A stretch of DNA of 11,904 bases from Lachnospiraceae bacterium UBA4316 (GTDB lineage: Bacteria > Bacillota > Clostridia > Lachnospirales > Lachnospiraceae), in NCBI GenBank assembly GCA_002394535.1, contig DGUG01000093.1:1-11904 (forward strand), given 5' to 3'. The translations under genes and the position numbers were made by a program. A model generated the notes under the pieces. That model saw only the letters and a program-made list of their open reading frames with translations, ran no database searches and was not told the DNA's origin. Below, in pieces: positions 1 to 5,613 of the stretch; the first letter of the stretch is position 1; every line of letters starts with the position of its first letter.

Positions 1-486
1 GCAAGAGCCGGTGAGGCAGGAAGAGGATTTGCGGTTGTTGCGACGGAGATCGGTAATCTTGCAAACCAGACTTCTACCACGGTTGCAGACATCAACAATA
101 TCGTAAGCGAAGTAAACAATGCCGTTTCGAATATGTCCGGGTGTCTTTCCGAAACAGGAGCATTCCTTGAGGAGACCGTGCTTGCCGATTATGCGGAGTT
201 TACGCAGGTCAGCGAGCAGTATAATGATGACGCGGTTAAGTTCAAGGAAAGTATGAATGATGTTCATGAGTCCATCATCAATCTTACGGATTCGATATCC
301 AAGATCAGCGATGCTATTTCGGGTATCACATCCACTGTCGGTGAGTCCACTGTGGGTGTTACGGACATCGCGGAGAAGACTACAAATATGGTTACCCGTA
401 CAAGCGAGACAAGCGGACTTGTTGAAGAAAGCAAGAACTGCGTAGGACAGCTTCAGGATATTGTAGGTGAATTCCAGATGGATTAG
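1..486 (+). CDS. Methyl-accepting chemotaxis protein, C-terminal part (5' end outside window)
   Basis: The frame is open from base 1 to the TAG at 484-486, giving 161 residues of a chemoreceptor whose start lies upstream. The first residues carry the signature of the cytoplasmic signalling tip (RAGEAGRGFAVVATEIGNLA), where MCPs bind CheA and CheW. What follows is alternating polar and hydrophobic helix, rich in Ser, Thr, Val and Glu, as in the returning arm of the four-helix bundle. The ATG at 133 is internal and not a start, because homology runs through it without a break. The protein should pass ligand signals to CheA and so control flagellar motion. The sensor domain and any membrane segments are outside the window, so ligand and location cannot be judged. 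No CheR-binding pentapeptide is visible; the protein ends GEFQMD. Family assignment is secure. Confidence 0.93.
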   Translation, partial: ARAGEAGRGFAVVATEIGNLANQTSTTVADINNIVSEVNNAVSNMSGCLSETGAFLEETVLADYAEFTQVSEQYNDDAVKFKESMNDVHESIINLTDSISKISDAISGITSTVGESTVGVTDIAEKTTNMVTRTSETSGLVEESKNCVGQLQDIVGEFQMD

Positions 487-490
487 TTGT

Positions 491-633
491 CACGATTTCG
501 AAGAAATCGTGACGCGGCGACATCGACGTAGTCGATGTTGGTTGTGAATCATGAGGATAACTTCGAAGAAATCGTGACGCGGCGACATCGACGTAGTCGA
601 TGTTGGTTGTAAATCGTGAGAATGACTTCGAAG
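491..633. repeat. Two-copy tandem repeat of 65-bp period with nested hairpins
   Basis: A 49-bp block at 497-545 recurs without a mismatch at 562-610. The spacer that follows each copy is about 19/23 identical, and a third fragment (TTCGAAG) begins at 627, so the period is exactly 65 bp. Each copy contains an inverted repeat (518-540 and 583-605) with CATCGAC/GTCGATG arms around a GTA loop; the stem reaches about 10 bp if one G-T pair is allowed. Copy 1 is also preceded by a perfect 9-bp inverted repeat (CACGATTTC/GAAATCGTG, 491-511). The block begins 4 nt after the chemoreceptor stop codon. There is no T-tract, so it is not a standard intrinsic terminator. It may be a REP-like dispersed element, an mRNA 3'-end stabiliser or a regulator-binding region; the sequence does not decide. 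Confidence 0.85.
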
Positions 634-683
634 CAAACATTCAGAATATAAATCATGATATACAGTATATTCAGAAAAAAAGC

Positions 684-712
684 TTACAATTCCCTGATAA
701 AAGTTGTATAAT
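684..712 (+). promoter_or_regulatory. SigmaA-type promoter of the CarD-family gene
   Basis: TTACAA at 684-689 and a perfect TATAAT at 707-712 are separated by the ideal 17 bp. Transcription should begin near 719, giving a leader of about 40 nt with an AGGGAGG ribosome binding site at 747-753. The only other structure in the 487-758 gap is the hairpin repeat upstream. Confidence 0.72.
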
Positions 713-758
713 AATTACTGCACGACTGTAGGTTTCGAAATAATTCAGGGAGGTTAAT

Positions 759-1262
759 ATGTTCAATATTGGTGATACTGTAGTATGCAGCAACGGTGTC
801 TGTCGCGTTGAAGAGATAGGCCCGCTTGCGGGAATGGGCAAGTCTGCTGCCGGAAGAACATATTACACCCTCAGGCCTTGTTTTGATAATGCGGCAACAA
901 TTTATGTTCCTGTTGACGGAGATGATGATGCACTCAGGTTTGCGCTTGATCGTGAAGAGGTCAGGGAACTGATGGATGAGATAGAAGATCTTGACCAGAT
1001 CAATATCTCGGATGAGAAGAAGCGCGAGGCAGAATACAAAAACGCTGTTAATTCAAAGGACCCACGCAAGCTTATTCGTATCATCAAGACCATGTATTTC
1101 CGGAGAAAGGCAAGAGTAGAGAGTGGCAAGAAGTCGACCGCAATAGATGAGAGATATTTCCGTATCGCGGAGAACCGACTCTATGAAGAAATGGCTCTTG
1201 CTCTCGGAGTTGACCGCGAAGAGGTTAAAGAGTATATCAGAAACTATATCGAGAAGAAATAG
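759..1262 (+). CDS. CarD-family (CarD/CdnL/TRCF) transcriptional regulator
   Basis: The 167-residue product has the two-part form of CarD/CdnL proteins. Residues 1-60 form the small beta-rich domain (FNIGDTVVCSNGVCRVEEI at 2-20, YYTLRP at 35-40, IYVPVD at 48-53) that in the family binds the RNA polymerase beta subunit. Residues 65-167 form a helical domain matching the family's DNA-contacting region (DPRKLIRIIKTMYFRRKAR at 101-119, then ERYFRIAENRLYEEMALALG at 131-150). Such proteins stabilise or tune open promoter complexes, often at rRNA and growth genes. There is no tryptophan, although characterised CarD/CdnL proteins use one to wedge the fork at the -10 element; its approximate position here (near residue 89) is Arg. 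The start is set by AGGGAGG, 5 nt upstream. The gene stands alone, with its own promoter and a terminator. Confidence 0.85.
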   Translation: MFNIGDTVVCSNGVCRVEEIGPLAGMGKSAAGRTYYTLRPCFDNAATIYVPVDGDDDALRFALDREEVRELMDEIEDLDQINISDEKKREAEYKNAVNSKDPRKLIRIIKTMYFRRKARVESGKKSTAIDERYFRIAENRLYEEMALALGVDREEVKEYIRNYIEKK

Positions 1263-1274
1263 CGGGGACGGATC

Positions 1275-1307
1275 AAAGGAGATGCGCTGGGCGGCATCTC
1301 CTTTTTT
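1275..1307 (+). terminator. Intrinsic terminator after the CarD-family gene
   Basis: GGAGATGC (1278-1285) pairs with GCATCTCC (1294-1301) around an 8-nt loop, and six Ts follow (1302-1307). Flanking AAA/TTT can extend the stem to 11 bp. It lies 12 nt after the stop codon. Confidence 0.88.
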
Positions 1308-1308
1308 A

Positions 1309-1317
1309 TGTTATAAT
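1309..1317 (+). promoter_or_regulatory. Extended -10 promoter element before the SGNH hydrolase gene
   Basis: TGTTATAAT is a perfect extended -10 element (TGn plus TATAAT) directly after the upstream terminator. No good -35 lies 16-18 bp upstream, as expected for an extended -10 promoter. Only 8 nt separate it from the ATG at 1326, so the transcript would begin at or within a few bases of the start codon. Confidence 0.45.
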
Positions 1318-1325
1318 AGGATATT

Positions 1326-2450
1326 ATGAAAAAGACACTGATTACATATCTTTTTTTCATATTGGCAATGAGCCTGTTCATTACCACCAGGATATATGCG
1401 GGAAAGGTTTATGCCGATGAGAAAAAAGCGTCGGCAACGGAGCCGGTGGCAGCAGACCTTGAAAAAGACAAGCCAGCCACACCGATAACGCCTACACCGG
1501 TTATTCAGGAAGAAGAAGGACCGGTATCTCCTGTTAAGGATGACAACGAAGCGTTGTGGCATGGCACGATAAAACCTGTAGCAGAATTCGAAGGACTCAT
1601 CCCCAGGATAGTATGCTGGGGAGATTCGCTTACCGTATCGCTTGACGGAAAAAGCGCATATCCCGATATTCTAAGGAATCTGTCAGGATGTGAGGTTGTT
1701 AATTACGGAGTTGAAGCTGAGAATACCTCAATGATAGCCATGCGTGAAGGAGGAATGAGGGTAAATGTTAAGGCTACTGTCATTCCTGCTGAACCGAGCC
1801 TTATCCCGATATTTCTTCGCACAGAGAATAACGGACACGTTTTTTTCCTTGATAACGGTGAAGGCGGTATAAATCCATGCTCGATAAGCGGCATAGAAGG
1901 TGAACTGCAGAAACTTAACGGATCATATTATTTTAAGCGCAGTAAAAAAGGAGAACGTATAGCTGTCGAGGAAAATACGCAGTTCAAAACACATGGTATC
2001 ACTGATGCCAAGATGGGAGATGTTCTTGTGATTTTTGCAGGAACCAACGACCTTCCGGATTCAACCACGGTGCGTAATATTATCGGTCTTGAGCGCAAGA
2101 TGCTTGAAGCCGCAAAATGCGACAAATATATTATTGTAGGATTGACCTATGCCGGAGGAATACCTGAGATAGATTCGGTAAACGAAGCTATGAACAAAGA
2201 ATTCGGCGATCATTTTGTCGATATCAGAAAATATATGCTTAACTACGGATTGAAGGATGCCGGTATTACTCCGTCGGATCAGGACATTGCCGATATTAAA
2301 AAGGGGGAGATCCCTTCGTCGCTGCGAAGCGATTATGTTCATGGAAATAAGCATTATCACAGGCTTCTTGGAGAACAGATTTACCGCCGGATGGTCTATC
2401 TTGGTTATATTCCCAATTCGAATCTTTTGGAAGATGAGGAGGATATATGA
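1326..2450 (+). CDS. Secreted or membrane-anchored SGNH/GDSL-family hydrolase with inserted domain
   Basis: The 374-residue protein begins with a hydrophobic signal or anchor segment (residues 5-25; possible cleavage after VYA at 30), then a Pro/Thr/Glu-rich linker (about 40-75), so it acts outside the membrane. The SGNH blocks are present: WGDSL at 98-102 with nucleophile Ser101, NYG at 126-128 (block II Gly), GTND at 239-242 (block III Asn), and D336-xx-H339 as the catalytic Asp-His. About 95 residues, probably beta-rich (roughly 140-232), sit between blocks II and III where small SGNH esterases have a short loop. The expected activity is hydrolysis or transfer of an ester, often an acetyl group on a carbohydrate; the substrate is unknown. 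The stop overlaps the next gene's start as ATGA. The ribosome binding site is weak (AGGA, 1318-1321). Confidence 0.8.
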   Translation: MKKTLITYLFFILAMSLFITTRIYAGKVYADEKKASATEPVAADLEKDKPATPITPTPVIQEEEGPVSPVKDDNEALWHGTIKPVAEFEGLIPRIVCWGDSLTVSLDGKSAYPDILRNLSGCEVVNYGVEAENTSMIAMREGGMRVNVKATVIPAEPSLIPIFLRTENNGHVFFLDNGEGGINPCSISGIEGELQKLNGSYYFKRSKKGERIAVEENTQFKTHGITDAKMGDVLVIFAGTNDLPDSTTVRNIIGLERKMLEAAKCDKYIIVGLTYAGGIPEIDSVNEAMNKEFGDHFVDIRKYMLNYGLKDAGITPSDQDIADIKKGEIPSSLRSDYVHGNKHYHRLLGEQIYRRMVYLGYIPNSNLLEDEEDI

Positions 2451-3358
2451 TATACACACTTACTTATAACCCGTCCATTGATTATCTTGTTACGGTTGAT
2501 AGTCTTGAGATCGGTAATCTTAACCGTATGCGAAAGGCATCATATATGTATGGCGGAAAGGGTGTAAATGTTTCCCAGGTTCTCAAAGAGCTTGGAATCG
2601 ACAATACTGCCCTTGGATTTGTTGCCGGATTTACCGGAAGGGAAATTGAAGAAGGTCTTCAGAGGCTGGGGATCGAAACTGATTTTGTGCATCTTCCGGA
2701 GGGGCATTCACGTATCAATATCAAATTTCACGGAATAGAAGAGACGGAAGTAAATGCACCGGGTCCGTTTGTGGATGCGGTCAGTATGAGGACACTGCGG
2801 GACAGAATACGACAGATCGGAAGCGACGATATCCTGATTCTTGCCGGTGCTGCGACCGCCAATATGGAGAATGATACATTTGCGACTTTTATTTCCGAAT
2901 TGCCTTACAGGGACACAAAAGTAATTCTCGATACTACGGGAGAAGCACTTATAAATGCACTGTGTTATCATCCCTTCCTGATAAAACCGAACATTGAAGA
3001 ACTGTCCGAACTCTTTCATGAGGAGTTTACTTCGGCTGATATTCAGGCAATTGTCAGAGCTGCGAAAAGTCTTCAGGATAAAGGCGCAAGAAATGTTCTT
3101 ACTTCGATGGGAGAAGACGGTGCCGTCCTTATAACTGAGGATGGAAATGTTCTTACGAGAAATGCACCGGCAGGAGTTGTTGTTAACAGTGTCGGGTCCG
3201 GAGATTCTATGGTTGCGGGATTTTTGGCGGGATATCTTGAAAGCGGAAATATGGAAGATGCACTGTGTCTCGGAGTGTGCGCCGGAAGCGCAAGTGCATT
3301 TAATGAAGGTTTCGCGAGCGGCGAGGAGATAAAGCAGTTATTTAGGTTATGCCGATAA
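2447..3358 (+). CDS. fruK: 1-phosphofructokinase (PfkB/ribokinase superfamily)
   Basis: This 303-residue cytosolic sugar kinase has the features of the hexose-phosphate branch of the PfkB family. The N-terminus MIYTLTYNPSIDY resembles FruK and LacC. GGKGVNVS at 36-43 is the first PfkB signature, INIK...EETEVNAPGP (90-107) is typical of FruK, LIKPN at 178-182 follows, and GSGDS at 250-254 holds the anion hole with catalytic Asp253. It should phosphorylate fructose 1-phosphate to fructose 1,6-bisphosphate; tagatose-6-phosphate kinase is the main alternative. The usual GS(L/V)P motif after the central beta strand reads GAATAN (134-139), which is unusual. No fructose PTS or DeoR-type regulator gene is adjacent. 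The start is fixed by AGGAGG at 2437-2442 and the ATGA overlap, so translation is probably coupled to the SGNH gene. Confidence 0.85.
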   Translation: MIYTLTYNPSIDYLVTVDSLEIGNLNRMRKASYMYGGKGVNVSQVLKELGIDNTALGFVAGFTGREIEEGLQRLGIETDFVHLPEGHSRINIKFHGIEETEVNAPGPFVDAVSMRTLRDRIRQIGSDDILILAGAATANMENDTFATFISELPYRDTKVILDTTGEALINALCYHPFLIKPNIEELSELFHEEFTSADIQAIVRAAKSLQDKGARNVLTSMGEDGAVLITEDGNVLTRNAPAGVVVNSVGSGDSMVAGFLAGYLESGNMEDALCLGVCAGSASAFNEGFASGEEIKQLFRLCR

Positions 3359-3465
3359 TGCAGATAGGGTAGGGACCCTGTCTGCACCGCGAGCCCACAT
3401 CGGCAAAGCCGATCTCAATGGCGAGCGTCCTTAAGGCGGAGCGCCGTTTGAGCGGGGAGGGTTTC
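3359..3465. repeat. Hairpin-rich intergenic element between convergent fruK and lepB
   Basis: This 107-nt gap is full of dyads. TGCAGATAGGGT (3359-3370) pairs with ACCCTGTCTGCA (3375-3386) as a 12-bp stem with one G-T pair and a 4-nt loop, starting directly after the fruK stop. ATCGGC/GCCGAT (3399-3413) forms a second stem with an AAA loop. CCTTAAGG and GGCG-GAG-CGCC lie in the GC-rich rest. No T-tract follows on either strand, so it is not a standard intrinsic terminator, though both genes point into it. The second stem resembles the one in the 491-633 repeat. Confidence 0.65.
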
Positions 3466-4023
3466 TTAGTATATCTTCGACGGCTTCGGGAAATATCTTA
3501 CCCAAGCCTTACCGAGAATCTTGTCCTTGTACACGTAATGCTGATTCCAGAACCTTGAATCCATGGAATTGTTTCTGTTATCCCCCATCATAAAATATGC
3601 GCCTGCGGGCACGATATATGGACCAAAATCACCGAGCGGGGGTGTAACAATGTATGCCGACTCGTCCAGAGGCTCTTCGCTGTCATTGATATAGACTTTT
3701 CCGTCACGGATGTTTACGGTCTCTCCGGGAAGCCCTATCACGCGTTTGATAAAGTATTCCCTTTCGTTATCCGGGAATAAAAAGATAACAACATCTCCAC
3801 GTTCCGGATCTTCGTTTAAATATGCGAGACGGTTTCCTATAAGGCGGTCACCGGTCATGATGGTTGGCTCCATGGATGCGGAAGGAATCTTGGCATTTAC
3901 GATTATGAATTTATCAAGTGCGAATGCAAGCGCGGCGGATATAACTATTACAGCTATCCACTCGAACACTTCCCTTACAAAAGAGTTTTCTTCTTTTTTG
4001 TTATCATTTTTGTTATTATTCAT
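3466..4023 (-). CDS. lepB: Signal peptidase I
   Basis: The 185-residue product is a typical short Gram-positive type I signal peptidase (SipS-like). A charged N-terminus (1-18) is followed by one membrane segment (about 20-38) and an extracellular catalytic domain. The conserved boxes are all visible: SASMEPT at 48-54 with nucleophile Ser50, GDRL at 58-61, RGDVVIF at 75-81, FIKRVIGLPGE at 91-101 with general-base Lys93, and GDNRNNSMDSR at 147-157. It cleaves signal peptides from proteins exported by Sec or Tat, including perhaps the SGNH protein at 1326. The reading frame is complete. The ribosome binding site is weak (ACAGG, about 9 nt upstream of the start). It is transcribed away from the MBOAT gene and converges on fruK. 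Confidence 0.95.
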   Translation of the reverse strand: MNNNKNDNKKEENSFVREVFEWIAVIVISAALAFALDKFIIVNAKIPSASMEPTIMTGDRLIGNRLAYLNEDPERGDVVIFLFPDNEREYFIKRVIGLPGETVNIRDGKVYINDSEEPLDESAYIVTPPLGDFGPYIVPAGAYFMMGDNRNNSMDSRFWNQHYVYKDKILGKAWVRYFPKPSKIY

Positions 4024-4050
4024 TGTATATGCCTGTTCAGTATTATATTC

Positions 4051-4079
4051 CGTATATTTCCATATCGCCGGATTTACAA
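4051..4079 (-). promoter_or_regulatory. Candidate lepB promoter
   Basis: On the minus strand TTGTAA (4079-4074) lies 17 bp before TATACG (4056-4051), a 4/6 match to the -10. A perfect TATAAT at 4047-4042 is an alternative -10 without a -35 at normal spacing. Either gives a very short leader before the start at 4023. The TTGTAA hexamer is the complement of the -35 used for the divergent MBOAT gene. Confidence 0.4.
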
Positions 4080-4102
4080 TCGCAACATCGATACATTATA
4101 AT
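4074..4102 (+). promoter_or_regulatory. SigmaA-type promoter of the MBOAT gene
   Basis: TTACAA (4074-4079), 17 bp, TATAAT (4097-4102). This is the same -35, spacing and -10 as the CarD-gene promoter at 684-712. A second TATAAT overlaps at 4102-4107. The leader to the ATG at 4138 is about 28 nt and has only a weak ribosome binding site (GACGGTG, 4124-4130). Confidence 0.68.
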
Positions 4103-4137
4103 ATAATAGTTTATTTCAGACAAGACGGTGATTTCCA

Positions 4138-5589
4138 ATGTTTAACACTATTGCATATATAGTATTGTTTCCGATAACGGTACTTATATACTATCTGATA
4201 CCGAAAAGGTTCAGATATGTGTGTCTGCTTGTGGCAAGTACGGCTTTTTATTACTCAAAAAGCGGTGCTTTTACGGCGCTTCTTGTTGTGGCTACAGTCA
4301 TTACGTATATTACCGGTATAGGAATATTCTATGCGGATGACGGCAGGATCAAAAAACTCGTACTGGCTTTGTCGACTATAGTTCTTGTAGGGGCTTTATT
4401 CATATTCAAATATCTTGATTTTTCACTGGAACTTATCGGAAGTCCTGTAAGGACCGACCTTGTTCTTCCGCTGGGAATATCGTTCTATACATTCCAGGCA
4501 GTTTCTTACATCGCTGATGTATACAGCGGAAAGATCGAGCCTGAGAAGAACATTTTAAAACTTGGACTTTTTCTGTCCTTTTTCCTAAGTATAGTATCGG
4601 GCCCTATCAACAGGGCAGGGGATATAATTCCGCAGATTACCACAGCAGATGATTTTTCGGCAGACAGGACAAAAACAGGGATGCAGAAAATGCTGTGGGG
4701 GTATTTTCTTAAACTTGCTGTGGCGGGCAGACTTGCGATTGTTGTTGAAAATGTGTATTCGGACCCGGGAGCCAGATCCGGTTTTGAACTTGTGACAGCG
4801 GCTGTTTTCTATCTGTTCATGCTTTACTGCGATTTTGAAGGATACTCACAAATAGCGATAGGGAGCGGATATATACTCGGAATCAGAATGAAGGAGAATT
4901 TCTGCCAGCCCTTTCTGGCGCAGAGCATGTCAGAGGTATGGAGAAGATGGCATGTATCACTTTCAACGTGGTTTAGGGATTATATGTATATTCCTCTTGG
5001 CGGCAGCAGGCGGGGTGCCGTAAGGAAGTACATGAACATATTTGTGGTGCTTTTTGTGAGCGGAATATGGCATGGGGCAAATCTTACATTCTTTATCTGG
5101 GGTGCATTGAACGGGATATTAAATATTGCAGGGCAGATACTGCTGCCGGCAAGAGACAGAGCAGCGGATATCCTGTCGACAAGGCTTTGCAGATCCGGAA
5201 GGGCAAGGGTAGTATTTGAGAAGATTCGCACGTTCCTAAAAAGGATCGGTGTTTATTTATTGTTTTCCTATACATTTATTTATTTTGCAAACGACAACGT
5301 AACAAAAGCCTATCTTACAGTAAAAGGTATAATTACGCGATTTTCACTCTCGGACGCTGGCCGTATAGTAACTCTCGGACTCGGAAAGGCTAACCTTATC
5401 ATTGTGCTTGCTATGATGATTTTTGTTCTCGCCGCGGACAGTGCGGCGAACAAAAGACAGTGCGACACCCCGGCGCTTATAACCCGTATTCCCACGTTTT
5501 GGAGATGGACCATATATTATGCGCTTCTGATAGCGATACTGTTTTCGGCAAACCTTACCGGAAAGGAATTCATTTATTCAAAGATGTAA
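4138..5589 (+). CDS. MBOAT-family membrane O-acyltransferase (AlgI/PatA/DltB-like)
   Basis: The 483-residue polytopic membrane protein matches the prokaryotic MBOAT family. The N-terminus FNTIAYIVLFPITVLIYYL is a first helix, and LVLPLGISFYTFQAVSYI (108-125) and SGPINRAGDIIPQ (154-166) are family landmarks. The catalytic region contains WRRWH at 268-272 (His272), FRDYMYIPLGGS at 279-290 and SGIWHGA at 308-314, with His312 as the invariant MBOAT His. Such proteins take an acyl group from a cytoplasmic donor and pass it across the membrane to a polymer (alginate, peptidoglycan, teichoic acid or exopolysaccharide), usually with an extracytoplasmic SGNH partner; the next gene, 24 nt downstream, encodes one. 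DltA and DltC genes are absent, so a D-alanine system is not indicated, and the substrate is unknown. The C-terminus (FIYSKM) resembles the FIYF(Q/R)F end common in AlgI proteins. Confidence 0.88.
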   Translation: MFNTIAYIVLFPITVLIYYLIPKRFRYVCLLVASTAFYYSKSGAFTALLVVATVITYITGIGIFYADDGRIKKLVLALSTIVLVGALFIFKYLDFSLELIGSPVRTDLVLPLGISFYTFQAVSYIADVYSGKIEPEKNILKLGLFLSFFLSIVSGPINRAGDIIPQITTADDFSADRTKTGMQKMLWGYFLKLAVAGRLAIVVENVYSDPGARSGFELVTAAVFYLFMLYCDFEGYSQIAIGSGYILGIRMKENFCQPFLAQSMSEVWRRWHVSLSTWFRDYMYIPLGGSRRGAVRKYMNIFVVLFVSGIWHGANLTFFIWGALNGILNIAGQILLPARDRAADILSTRLCRSGRARVVFEKIRTFLKRIGVYLLFSYTFIYFANDNVTKAYLTVKGIITRFSLSDAGRIVTLGLGKANLIIVLAMMIFVLAADSAANKRQCDTPALITRIPTFWRWTIYYALLIAILFSANLTGKEFIYSKM

Positions 5590-5613
5590 AAACGGTTAAA
5601 TGACCCAGAGATT

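Noticed and set aside
491..633. CRISPR array
   Set aside because: Only two copies with a 49-bp unit and 16-bp spacers that are themselves similar to each other; no cas genes nearby.
3359..3386. Bidirectional intrinsic terminator
   Set aside because: The stem is strong but neither strand has a T-tract after it, so I list it only as a structured repeat element.
3710..4162. 150-residue open frame on the plus strand
   Set aside because: It lies antisense to lepB, which is unmistakable by its catalytic boxes, and runs across the divergent promoter region.
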